From assembly GCA_002412495.1 (NCBI GenBank), contig DHVE01000120.1:1-29330 (forward strand): a stretch of DNA of 29,330 nt, read 5' to 3'. Under the pieces are notes generated by a model, which was given only the letters and a program-made list of their open reading frames with translations, was not told the origin of the DNA and made no database searches. Numbering within the stretch: position 1 is the first letter of the stretch; each line of letters starts with the position of its first letter. The stretch is from Betaproteobacteria bacterium UBA5216 (GTDB lineage: Bacteria; Pseudomonadota; Gammaproteobacteria; Burkholderiales; SG8-41). Shown here in pieces: positions 14,401 through 22,098 of this stretch. The translations under genes and the position numbers were made by a program.

Positions 14401-15669
14401 ATGCCCATGACCATCATTGAAAAAATACTCGCGCGCGCCAGCGGGCAGAAGTCCGTCGGCCCCGGCGATCTGGTCGATGTCGATGTCGATACCGTGGTGT
14501 TGTTCGACAGCAGCTTTTTCCCGGTGGACTGGCGTGACGTGTTGAAGGTATTTGATCCCGACAAACTCGTGGTCGCATTCGACCATCGCATCCCCGCGCC
14601 GAATCGCGCCTGCGCCGAAGCGCAAGTGACCGGGCGCGCGTTCGTCAAACGTTTCGGTATCAAGCGCTTTCATGACGTGGGTTACGATCAGGGCATCGCG
14701 CATGTAATAGCCGCCGAGCGGGGTTACGCCCTGCCCGGCACCGTGCTGGTGTGCCAGGATTCGCACACCGGCAGCGCGGGCGCGTTGAATTGCGCCGCGC
14801 GCGGCATCGGCGCGCCCGACATGATATACGCCGCCACTACCGGCAAGGCATGGTTCGAGATGTGTCCGACCGTGCGTTACGATTTGCGCGGCACGCTCAA
14901 ACCCGGTGTGGTGACCAAGGATGTGTTCCTGCATCTGGCGGGCAACTACGGCGACCATACCGGCACCAACATTGAATTCGGCGGACCGGGACTGACGGGG
15001 TTGAGCATATCCGCGCGGCGCACGATTGCGACGATGGGCACGGAACTCAACGCCGAATTTTCCACCTTCGAGCCGGACGATGTGCTGTTCGACTATATGA
15101 AAGCGCGCACCGCCGCGCCGTTTCACCCGCAGTATCCCGATGCCGATGCGAAGTATCTCGAACGCCGCACCATAGACCTCGGCGCCATGGAGCCGCTGGT
15201 GGCGTTGCCCGACGGCGTCATCCGCAACACCGTGCCCGTGAATGAGGCGCGCGGCCAGCACGTTGATCAGGCGTTCATAGGCTCCTGCGCCAACGGCAAT
15301 CTGGAAGACCTCGCCATTGCCGCGGCCGTGGTGGCAGGGCGGCGTGTCGCGGCCGGCACGCGACTGATCGTCACGCCCGGCACGCAGGAGATCTACCGCC
15401 AGGCCATGAAAGCCGGTTACGTTGAAACGCTGATGAACGCCGGTGCGGTGGTGACCAATGCCACCTGCGGCGCTTGCGGCGGCGGACATCTCGGCATCCT
15501 CGGCTCCAACGAAGTGTGCATCACCGCCAGCACGCGCAATTACAAGGGCCGCATGGGCGACCCCAGCGCGCGCATCTACATGGCCTCGCCCGCGACGGTG
15601 GCGGCATCGGCCATCGCAGGGGTGATCACGCATCCAGGCGAGTTTCTCGCGATGGGAGCGCCGTCATGA
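14401..15669 (+). CDS. Aconitase/LeuC-type dehydratase, large subunit (1)
   Basis: The 422-residue protein is the large subunit of an isopropylmalate-dehydratase-type hydro-lyase, which adds water to or removes it from a dicarboxylate through a [4Fe-4S] cluster. The cluster cysteines are C296 (IGSCANG), C356 and C359 (TCGACGGG). DSHT (120-123) and STRNYKGRMG are also typical. Length is that of LeuC or homoaconitase. The stop overlaps the small-subunit start (ATGA). It is not in a leu operon: leuA and leuB are absent. Candidate reactions are maleate or citraconate hydration or dimethylmalate dehydration; the choice is not visible in the sequence. It follows a Bug gene by 27 bases and is part of the same operon. 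Confidence 0.9.
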   Translation: MPMTIIEKILARASGQKSVGPGDLVDVDVDTVVLFDSSFFPVDWRDVLKVFDPDKLVVAFDHRIPAPNRACAEAQVTGRAFVKRFGIKRFHDVGYDQGIAHVIAAERGYALPGTVLVCQDSHTGSAGALNCAARGIGAPDMIYAATTGKAWFEMCPTVRYDLRGTLKPGVVTKDVFLHLAGNYGDHTGTNIEFGGPGLTGLSISARRTIATMGTELNAEFSTFEPDDVLFDYMKARTAAPFHPQYPDADAKYLERRTIDLGAMEPLVALPDGVIRNTVPVNEARGQHVDQAFIGSCANGNLEDLAIAAAVVAGRRVAAGTRLIVTPGTQEIYRQAMKAGYVETLMNAGAVVTNATCGACGGGHLGILGSNEVCITASTRNYKGRMGDPSARIYMASPATVAASAIAGVITHPGEFLAMGAPS

Positions 15670-16190
15670 TCAGCGGACGCGTGTGGAAATTCGGCGATAA
15701 CATCAATACCGATCTAATATTGCCCGGGCATGTGATGTTTCTGGCCGACGAAGAACGCCAGCGTTATTTGTTTCAGGCGAACCGGCCCGAGTGGATCAAT
15801 CTGGTGCGTCAGGGCGACATCATCATCGCCGGGCAAAGTTTCGGTATGGGATCCAGCCGTCCCGCCGCGCTGGCGTTGCGCAACGTCGGCGTCACTTGCG
15901 TAATTGCCGAGTCGCTGGGCCGTTTGTTTTTCCGCAACGCGGTGAATTTTGGCTTGCTCGTGCTGGAGTGCCCCGGCATCTTCGCGGCCTTCGAGGAAGG
16001 CCAAAACGCCACCGTGTCCGTGGACGATTTCAGCGTGCGTAATGACGCAACAGCGAAAACCCTGCAGGCAAAACCGGTGCCGAAGAGTTTGCTCAAGCTG
16101 ATGCTGGGCGGCGGTATATTTCCGGTGCTGGAACGCGACGGGTTGATTGCTTCGGCCTTACCACCGACAGCGGCGAAGGCGAAAAAGTAG
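15666..16190 (+). CDS. Aconitase/LeuD-type dehydratase, small subunit (1)
   Basis: The 174-residue swivel-domain subunit pairs with the large subunit upstream; its ATG overlaps that gene's TGA, so translation is coupled and stoichiometry kept. RVWKFGDNINTDLILPG begins the domain as in LeuD, and the substrate-contacting loop reads FGMGSSRPAAL, where most LeuD proteins have FGCGSSR. A GGGAG ribosome site lies 8 bases before the start. It has a short Lys/Ala C-terminus (PTAAKAKK). The substitution of Cys by Met next to the substrate loop could reflect a changed substrate. Role by pairing, substrate unknown. Confidence 0.9.
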   Translation: MISGRVWKFGDNINTDLILPGHVMFLADEERQRYLFQANRPEWINLVRQGDIIIAGQSFGMGSSRPAALALRNVGVTCVIAESLGRLFFRNAVNFGLLVLECPGIFAAFEEGQNATVSVDDFSVRNDATAKTLQAKPVPKSLLKLMLGGGIFPVLERDGLIASALPPTAAKAKK

Positions 16191-16229
16191 CCGAGCCGAA
16201 CCCAACAATATCATTTAAAAACATATAGT

Positions 16230-16235
16230 TATAAT
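16230..16235 (+). promoter_or_regulatory. Perfect TATAAT box 9 bases before a Bug start
   Basis: The AT-rich gap 16191-16244 contains TATAAT at 16230-16235. No convincing -35 hexamer lies 16-18 bases upstream. A transcript starting at the expected site would begin about 3 bases before the ATG at 16245, leaving no room for a ribosome site. Confidence 0.45.
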
Positions 16236-16244
16236 ACCTTCCGC

Positions 16245-17210
16245 ATGCGCCTGCCACGCCAGATTCTAATCACCCTGCTGTGTGGCGCCGCCAGCATTTT
16301 CGCCACGCCCGCACACGCGCAATACCCGGACCGCGCCGTGCGCCTGGTGGTGGGCTACGCCCCCGGCGGCAGCATCGACACGCTGGCACGCATCGTCGCG
16401 CGTCATTTGTCTGACAAATGGGCGAAAGGCGTGATCGTGGAAAACCGGCCGGGCGCGGACAGCAATCTCGCCGCCGAAGCGGTGGCGAAATCCGCGCCGG
16501 ATGGCTACACGGTGTTTGTGTCGTCGAATGCGTTCGCGATGGCGGCGGCACAAAATGCGTTCACGTTTGATCCCGCCACAAGTTTTGCCCCCATCGTGCT
16601 GGTGGCCTCGGTGCCGAACGTGCTGGTGATCAACGCCTCGCTCGCGTCCGTGCAGTCGCCGCGCGATCTGATCGCGCTGGCCCAATCGCGGCCCGGCGCG
16701 CTGAACTACGGCACCTCGGGCGCGGGCAGTCCCGCGTTTTTGCAGATGACGCAACTCATGCAGCAGACCAACACCAAGATGCTGGAAGTCAGTTACAAGG
16801 GCGCGGGCCCGGCGTTGATCGCCCTGGTCACCGGCGAAATTCAGTTGATGTTTGCCTCCATCACCGGCGCGATGCCGCTGATCGATGCGCGCAAGCTCAA
16901 GGCGCTGGCGGTCAGTACCAAGGTGCGCTCACCCCTGTTGCCCAACGTGCCGGCGGTCGCCGAGGCGTTGAAAATTCCGTTCGATGAACCGGGCACGTGG
17001 ATCGGATTGCTCGCGCCAGCGGCAACGCCCGAAGCGGTCATCGGCAAGTTCCGCAAGGATGTGGCGGATACCCTGCAAACGCCCGCGATACAGCGCACCC
17101 TGTCGGAACGCGGTTTTGTCACCCTCGATCAGGGGCCGGAACCGTTTGCGGCATTTATCAAAAGCGAAACCGCGAAATCCGCGCGTTTGTTGCAGTCGAT
17201 GAATCGTTAG
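16245..17210 (+). CDS. TctC/Bug-family periplasmic solute-binding protein (6)
   Basis: The 321-residue protein has a signal peptide (RQILITLLCGAASIFATPAHAQ, cleaved after AHA; 20 residues or so) and Bug marks GYAPGGSIDTLAR and SAPDGYT. The second mark deviates from the family: where others have DNRxGAxGxIG, this one reads ENRPGADSNLAA, so the ligand pocket may differ. HVPYKG is replaced by EVSYKG. It opens the second Bug-large-small module, with the next large subunit 24 bases downstream. Upstream space is only 54 bases, with a TATAAT box close to the ATG. Ligand unknown. Confidence 0.92.
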   Translation: MRLPRQILITLLCGAASIFATPAHAQYPDRAVRLVVGYAPGGSIDTLARIVARHLSDKWAKGVIVENRPGADSNLAAEAVAKSAPDGYTVFVSSNAFAMAAAQNAFTFDPATSFAPIVLVASVPNVLVINASLASVQSPRDLIALAQSRPGALNYGTSGAGSPAFLQMTQLMQQTNTKMLEVSYKGAGPALIALVTGEIQLMFASITGAMPLIDARKLKALAVSTKVRSPLLPNVPAVAEALKIPFDEPGTWIGLLAPAATPEAVIGKFRKDVADTLQTPAIQRTLSERGFVTLDQGPEPFAAFIKSETAKSARLLQSMNR

Positions 17211-17234
17211 ACCAAGCATCCAAAGGGAAACCCA

Positions 17235-18509
17235 ATGGGTCAAACCATCGCAGAAAAAATTCTCTCGCGGCAAAACGTCGCCAGCAGGCCGGTCAAAGCG
17301 GGTGACCTGATCGACGCGGATCTCAACGGCCTGTTGGTGTTGTGGTGGCCGGCGATCCGCAACGTCTACAAAAAAATCGGCTTCAAGAACGGCCCGCCCA
17401 CCGTTTGGGACAAAGAAAAGGCCTACCTGATGCTCGATCACTATCAGCCGCCGGTCGACGAAGCGTACGCGCGCGGCAATCTGGAGGCGCGGCGCGACGC
17501 AGCGCGATTGGGACTCAAGCATTTCTACGATTCCGAAATGGGCATCAGCCATCACATGATGATGGATTACGGTCACGTGCGACCCGGCGAACTGCTGGTG
17601 GGCAACGACTCGCACGTAATCTGTTTCGGCGCGTTGAACGCGGCGGCCACTGGCATCGGCAATGACGAAGAAGCCTACGCACTGGCTTTCGGCAAACTGT
17701 TTTTCAGCGTGCCGCAGACCATCAAGGTGGTATTGCGCGGCAAGAATCCGAACTACCCGATCGGCAAGGACATCATTCTGTATCTCGCCGGCAAATACAG
17801 CGACTCGTTCGCGCAGAATCGCTCGATGGAATTCGTCGGCCCGTTGGCCAGCGACATGGATCTCGCTACGCGCATGACCCTCGCCGATCACGCGGTGGAA
17901 CTGGGCGCGAAGTTCGGCCTGTTTCTCGCGGATGACAAGACGCTCGAATTTGTTAGAGCGCGCACCGACCAACCGTTCGAAACCACCGCGCCCGACGCCG
18001 ATGCCGAGTATGTGCAGACGATCGAAGTCGATTGCGACGCCATCGGCCCGCAGGTGGCGAAACCGTTCCGCTTCGATAATGTGTCGCCGGTGGGTGAAGT
18101 GAGCGGGCTCAAGGTTGATCAGGCGCGCATCGGCTCATGCGCGAATGGCCGCTTCGAGGATATCGAAATCGCCGCGCGCATGCTAAAGGGCCGCAAGGTG
18201 GCGCGCGGCGTGCGCTTCTATATTTCACCCGCGTCGATGGCGGTGTATCGGCAGTGCGCCGAAGCCGGGCTGGTGGCCGACCTGATAGCCGCTGGCGCGC
18301 AGTTTCAGAACCCCGGCTGCACGATTTGCGGCCGCCAGGTCGTGTTGAACGAAGAGGTTTGCATCAGTTCGACCACGCGCAATTCGCGTGGCCGCATGGG
18401 CGGGCCGTCGTGCAGCGATGCCAAAATCTATCTCGCCGGCCCGGCCACCGTCACCGCCGCCGCCATCGCTGGCAGGATCGTCGATCCGCGGGAGTTCCTC
18501 CATGATTGA
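17235..18509 (+). CDS. Aconitase/LeuC-type dehydratase, large subunit (2)
   Basis: The 424-residue protein has the iron-sulfur ligands C302 (IGSCANG), C362 and C365 (GCTICGRQ), plus GNDSH near residue 123 and TTRNSRGRMGG. It is a paralogue of the large subunit at 14401 but quite diverged: the first third (WWPAIRNVYKKIGFKNGPPTV region) differs and the HHMMMD stretch is its own. So the two modules probably have different substrates. It starts after AAAGGGAAACCCA, a good ribosome site, and its stop overlaps the small-subunit start by 8 bases. As with copy 1, no leucine-synthesis genes are near. A dicarboxylate hydro-lyase is sure in type; the substrate is unknown. Confidence 0.9.
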   Translation: MGQTIAEKILSRQNVASRPVKAGDLIDADLNGLLVLWWPAIRNVYKKIGFKNGPPTVWDKEKAYLMLDHYQPPVDEAYARGNLEARRDAARLGLKHFYDSEMGISHHMMMDYGHVRPGELLVGNDSHVICFGALNAAATGIGNDEEAYALAFGKLFFSVPQTIKVVLRGKNPNYPIGKDIILYLAGKYSDSFAQNRSMEFVGPLASDMDLATRMTLADHAVELGAKFGLFLADDKTLEFVRARTDQPFETTAPDADAEYVQTIEVDCDAIGPQVAKPFRFDNVSPVGEVSGLKVDQARIGSCANGRFEDIEIAARMLKGRKVARGVRFYISPASMAVYRQCAEAGLVADLIAAGAQFQNPGCTICGRQVVLNEEVCISSTTRNSRGRMGGPSCSDAKIYLAGPATVTAAAIAGRIVDPREFLHD

Positions 18510-19029
18510 TCTTCATACAACCCTGCGCGGCCGGGTTTGGAAATTCGGCGATTCGGTGGACAGCAGCCAGCTTTCCGGCGGCAGCCATACTTCGTCCGAT
18601 GGCGGCGACAATCTGAAAGGCACCTGCCTCACCAGCCTGCGGCCCGAGTTTTCACGCGAGGTGCAACCCGGCGACGTGCTGGTGGCAGGTGACAATTTCG
18701 GCTGCGGTTCGGCACGAACCAGCGCGGTGCATGCGCTGCACGCCTGCGGCATAGCCGCCGTGCTGGCGGAATCGATCTCCCGCATTTACCTGCGCAACAG
18801 CATTGCGCTGGCGCTGCCGATCTTCGTGGTACCCGGCATTACAAAGCTGGCTGAAGACGGCGACACACTGGAAATCAATTACACCGACGGCGTGGTGCGC
18901 AATACGAAGTCCGGCAACACCTTGCCGGTCGCGCGCCTGCCCGGCAGCGTGGAGAAAATTTACCAGGCCGGCGGCATCGCGCAGGTGATCGCCAGCGAGC
19001 TGGCGGCGCGGGGGATCGTGCCGGACTGA
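18502..19029 (+). CDS. Aconitase/LeuD-type dehydratase, small subunit (2)
   Basis: The 175-residue small subunit begins with a short lead, then RGRVWKFGDSVDSSQLSGG, and has the substrate loop NFGCGSARTSAVHAL, close to the LeuD consensus. The conserved NTD after FGD is changed to SVDSSQ, unlike the copy at 15666 (NINTD), which marks a diverged clade. The ATG at 18502 lies inside the last codons of the large-subunit gene. The next Bug gene begins 15 bases after the stop with a GGAG site, so all are one operon. Substrate unknown. Confidence 0.88.
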   Translation: MIDLHTTLRGRVWKFGDSVDSSQLSGGSHTSSDGGDNLKGTCLTSLRPEFSREVQPGDVLVAGDNFGCGSARTSAVHALHACGIAAVLAESISRIYLRNSIALALPIFVVPGITKLAEDGDTLEINYTDGVVRNTKSGNTLPVARLPGSVEKIYQAGGIAQVIASELAARGIVPD

Positions 19030-19044
19030 AATTCGGAGAACGTT

Positions 19045-20016
19045 ATGCAATTGTCGCGGTTGAGTTTTTTCGCGTTTCTGGTTGTGATGCAATACTCTGG
19101 CGCAGGCGCGGCACTGGGCCAGGCTTACCCAGCCAAATTCGTGCGCATCGTCACCGCCGAAGCCGGCGGCGGCAACGACTTCGCGGCGCGCGTGATCGCG
19201 CAGGAGTTGTCGAAAACACTGGGCCAGCAAGTGATCGTCGAAAACCGCGGCGGCGCGGGTGGCGCGATTGCCGCCGAGTTTGTCGCCAAGTCGCCGCCCG
19301 ATGCGTACACCCTGCTGCTGTATTCAAGCTCCATCTGGGTGATTCCGTTGCTTCGCGACAACACGCCCTACGATCCGATACGCGACTTCGCACCGATCAC
19401 CCTCGCGGCACGCTCGCCCAACGCGGTGGCGGTCCATCCCTCGCTGCCGGTTTATGGCATCAAGCAACTGATCACGTTCGCCAAAGCCAAACCGGGCGAA
19501 TTAAATTACGGCTCGGCGGGCTCGGGGGCCACCACGCATCTGGCGGCGGAACTGTTCAAATCCATGGCGAAGGTCGATATCGCGCGCGTGGCCTACAAAG
19601 GCGATGGCCCCGCGGTGGTGGCGCTGATCGCCGGTCAAATACACGTTATGTTCGCGCCGGCCGGCTCGGTGATACCCCATATCAAATCCGGCCGATTGCG
19701 CGGGCTGGCGGTGACCAGCCTGCAATCCTCGGCGCTAATGCCCGATTTACCTACGGTCGCGGGGACGGGTTTGCCCGGTTATGAATCCGTATCCGTCTAC
19801 GGCGTGTTCGCGCCGGCAAAATCGCCTGCCGCGGCCATCAACCGTCTCAATCAGGAAACCGTGCGCGTGCTGCAACTACCGGACATCAAGGAAAAACTGT
19901 TAAGCCGCGTGGTGGAACCCGTCGGTAGCACACCGGAAGAATTCGGCGCGCTGGTTAAAACCGATATGGAGCGCATCCGCAAGCTGGTTAAGGACGCTAA
20001 TATTCGTAGTGACTGA
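19045..20016 (+). CDS. TctC/Bug-family periplasmic solute-binding protein (7)
   Basis: The 323-residue protein has a signal peptide (FFAFLVVMQYSGAGAALGQ, cut after ALGQ or nearby) and Bug marks TAEAGGGNDFAAR, ENRGGAGGAIAAEF, PPDAYT and RVAYKG. GGAGAAC gives a ribosome site 7 bases before the ATG. It closes the plus-strand run of two dehydratase modules. Its stop is only 9 bases from the stop of the convergent racemase-fold gene, leaving no space for a terminator between. Ligand unknown. Confidence 0.92.
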   Translation: MQLSRLSFFAFLVVMQYSGAGAALGQAYPAKFVRIVTAEAGGGNDFAARVIAQELSKTLGQQVIVENRGGAGGAIAAEFVAKSPPDAYTLLLYSSSIWVIPLLRDNTPYDPIRDFAPITLAARSPNAVAVHPSLPVYGIKQLITFAKAKPGELNYGSAGSGATTHLAAELFKSMAKVDIARVAYKGDGPAVVALIAGQIHVMFAPAGSVIPHIKSGRLRGLAVTSLQSSALMPDLPTVAGTGLPGYESVSVYGVFAPAKSPAAAINRLNQETVRVLQLPDIKEKLLSRVVEPVGSTPEEFGALVKTDMERIRKLVKDANIRSD

Positions 20017-20025
20017 GCAGAAACT

Positions 20026-20838
20026 TTAAAGCGCGATCCCGTAATCCTTCCGCGCCTTCGCCAGCACGTCCGCCCCCGGCATCTGATACAGCATCTTGCG
20101 GCTCACCACGGTGCCCATGATTTTTTGCAGCTTCACCATGGTCTCTGCCATTTTCATCAGCATCGCCAGGCCATCGACGATCAATGCGCCGTCGATTTCC
20201 CGCTTACCTTCGTGCATTGCTCGGCGCGCCTGCAACACCGCGTGCGAACCGCAGGGGATCAGCACTTCCGCGCCTTTGGCAATCGCGCGGCGCGCGGCCT
20301 GATCAAATTCATTCATGATGCGTTGATGCGCGGCCGGGTCGATGAAGCCTTGCCGGTAATCCGTCAGGTCATGAATATTCATTGCCTCGATCGACGTCAG
20401 GCGCTCGGTCAGGCCGTAGAGTTGCAACTTCTGCTCGAACGACAGCGCGAATTTCGGATTGGGCGTGATCAGCGAGAAAGTCTTGCCCATCATGCACGCC
20501 ATCAGCGCCGTGGTCTCCAGAAAACCCACCACCGGTATGTCGAGAATTTCGCGCGCCTCCACCAGCGCGGGGTCGGTGGAGTTGAGCGACACGAAGGCGT
20601 CGTAGCGCTTCTCACCATTAGCGCCCATCGCGTGCTTGCACTTCAACACGTTCTCGATGATGTCCGGCATATCAATCGCCTGGAAGAAACGAAACTGTTC
20701 GCCAAGACCGCCTTTTTTCGTGCCGTGAACTTCTATCTCAACGCCCGGCTCGACCACGGAACGCAGGTGCTTTTCCAGCGCTTCGTGAAAATTCGGGTTT
20801 CTTTCGCGGGATGAAAATACTTGTACCCAGAGACGCAT
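20026..20838 (-). CDS. Asp/Glu/hydantoin racemase-fold protein with one catalytic Cys
   Basis: The 270-residue protein fits the Asp/Glu/hydantoin racemase superfamily by its two-domain layout and by LIPCGSHAVLQ (C196), where the C-terminal catalytic Cys lies. The N-terminal Cys, which in hydantoin racemases sits in a stretch like ACFGDP, is missing: here it reads SLNSTDP, with N86 in its place. One-Cys members of the fold, such as arylmalonate decarboxylase, do not racemise but decarboxylate, so this protein is probably not a normal racemase. The start at 20838 has a strong AGGAGAGG site. It lies 197 bases downstream of the LigI-type hydrolase gene on the same strand. It may share a pathway with it; substrate unknown. 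Confidence 0.8.
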   Translation of the reverse strand: MRLWVQVFSSRERNPNFHEALEKHLRSVVEPGVEIEVHGTKKGGLGEQFRFFQAIDMPDIIENVLKCKHAMGANGEKRYDAFVSLNSTDPALVEAREILDIPVVGFLETTALMACMMGKTFSLITPNPKFALSFEQKLQLYGLTERLTSIEAMNIHDLTDYRQGFIDPAAHQRIMNEFDQAARRAIAKGAEVLIPCGSHAVLQARRAMHEGKREIDGALIVDGLAMLMKMAETMVKLQKIMGTVVSRKMLYQMPGADVLAKARKDYGIAL

Positions 20839-21035
20839 GGCCCCTCTCCTTATAACATCGTAAATAATTGTTTTTATTAATAATTTTCAATACGCTCGCC
20901 TGCACCACACGGCTTTCCCGTCGTTCCCGCGCAGGCAGAAACCCATACGTAGGCCCAGGTAACGCTGTGTTATGGAATCCCGCTTTCGCGGGAATAACAG
21001 CGGCAGTGTGGCGGCGTTTTCATGCCGGGCACACA
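20839..21035. other. Gap with REP-like palindrome and AT-rich stretch
   Basis: Between the hydrolase and racemase-fold genes lies an AT-rich stretch (20858-20890) that may hold a minus-strand promoter, and the palindrome listed separately at 20969-20998. A degraded copy (CGTCGTTCCCGCGCAGGC) lies at 20919-20936. No ORF of note. Confidence 0.4.
20969..20998. repeat. REP-like palindrome, GTTAT..ATAAC
   Basis: TCCCGC at 20978-20983, a loop of TTTC, and GCGGGA at 20988-20993 form the stem; GTTAT and ATAAC lie at the ends. It is the same family as the unit at 5390-5415 with changes in the outer arms. Confidence 0.6.
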
Positions 21036-21926
21036 TCATACAAACCCAAACAACCGTGCCGGATTATCCACCAGCACTTTTTGCCGCATGGCCGCGTCCG
21101 GCATCCATTGCGCGATCAAGCTGAAGAGATCAATCGAGTTGACGCGATGCGCATTCGACAGATAGGGATAATCGCTGCCCCAGATCACGCGATCCGGCGC
21201 GGCATCGATGAGCGCGTGCGCGATCACTGTCGAATCCGCAAACGTCGGCTCGGTGGCCATACGATAGGGGGCGGTGAGTTTCATGTAACAACGCCCCGGG
21301 CCATGGCGCAGAAAATCCGTCAGCTTCATCAGCCCCGGCTGCCGCGCGCCATCACGCGCGAGGAACATGCCGAAATGCGCCAGTGTGAAATTGGATTTCA
21401 GTTTTTCGTAAACGCCGAGCATGTCCACGATCAACCAGCTCGGCGACAAAATATCGAGCTGCCAGCCGATTTCCGCGCAGCGCGCGTCGAGCCGCAGCAA
21501 TCGCGCGAGATGTTTTTCCATCAACCCCGTTTCGCGCGGACGGTTGGGCGGCCCGAGGTTAAAGCGAATGCCCACCACGCCGGCAGCCGACAGCCGAGCA
21601 ATTTCGGCATCAGGCGCGTTCTCGTCGATATCCACGATGCCGCGCGCGTTGCCGCCGCAGAGTTTGATCGCATCCAGCAGGCAAGTGTTGTCGCGCCCGT
21701 AGGTGCTCGGCTGCGTGAACACCATGCGCTCGATACCACAGCTTCCCGCCCACGCACGATACCCCGCCATGAATTCGGCCAGCGGCAGCGCCGGCGGCAC
21801 ATTGCGCTTGTCGGCGCTGTACGGATACGTGGCCGGATCGCCAAACACGTGCATATGGCAATCGCAGCTGAGCGGCGGCCCCTTGACCGCGGGCGCGCGC
21901 GCATCACTCGTCAACGGGTTCTGCAT
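21036..21926 (-). CDS. LigI-type amidohydrolase (2-pyrone-4,6-dicarboxylate hydrolase family)
   Basis: The 296-residue TIM-barrel protein resembles 2-pyrone-4,6-dicarboxylic acid hydrolase (COG3618 type), which opens a lactone ring in protocatechuate 4,5-cleavage. Marks: CDCHMHVFG (H24, H26), TQPSTYGRDNT near residue 71, RGIVDIDENA, GIRFNL, AHFG (H184) and WGSDYPY (D252). The start is set at ATG 21926 (MQNPLTS), with GGAG 11-14 bases upstream; a TTG 21 bases earlier is less likely. No other genes of the protocatechuate 4,5-cleavage route are here, so a different lactone is possible. Divergent from the efflux pair on +. It precedes the racemase-fold gene on the same strand. Confidence 0.87.
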   Translation of the reverse strand: MQNPLTSDARAPAVKGPPLSCDCHMHVFGDPATYPYSADKRNVPPALPLAEFMAGYRAWAGSCGIERMVFTQPSTYGRDNTCLLDAIKLCGGNARGIVDIDENAPDAEIARLSAAGVVGIRFNLGPPNRPRETGLMEKHLARLLRLDARCAEIGWQLDILSPSWLIVDMLGVYEKLKSNFTLAHFGMFLARDGARQPGLMKLTDFLRHGPGRCYMKLTAPYRMATEPTFADSTVIAHALIDAAPDRVIWGSDYPYLSNAHRVNSIDLFSLIAQWMPDAAMRQKVLVDNPARLFGFV

Positions 21927-22062
21927 ATTGCATCGCTCCACAAACAAGCTCTAACAGGAAGCATGATAATACCCGCATTGACGCACGGCGCCATGCATCG
22001 CCCCGGGCGCACGGCGCGCCGCGTTCACGATCCGCATTGCGAGAAGTCTTGCGTATCGTTGC

Positions 22063-22092
22063 TTGCGCTTTCGAAACGCGCGGCGGGATAAT
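22063..22092 (+). promoter_or_regulatory. Candidate promoter of the efflux pair, no leader
   Basis: TTGCGC (22063-22068) and GATAAT (22087-22092) are separated by 18 bases. The -10 box ends 6 bases before the ATG at 22099, so the transcript would start at or next to the start codon. GATAATACCCGCAT at 21965 is a near copy of the GATAATGCCCGCAT before the gene. Confidence 0.45.
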
Positions 22093-22098
22093 GCCCGC

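Noticed and set aside
14086..15633. A 515-residue open frame on the minus strand
   Set aside because: It lies wholly opposite the aconitase-type large subunit and Bug (5). Its composition (rich in Gly, Arg, His, Ala, with no domain) is that of an antisense frame in GC-rich DNA.
14401..19029. leuCD of leucine biosynthesis
   Set aside because: No leuA or leuB nearby, duplicate pairs with Bug genes between, and changed substrate loops.
20868..22091. A 407-residue open frame on the plus strand
   Set aside because: Antisense to the LigI-type hydrolase, which has clear motifs; the translation is Arg/His-rich without any recognisable domain.
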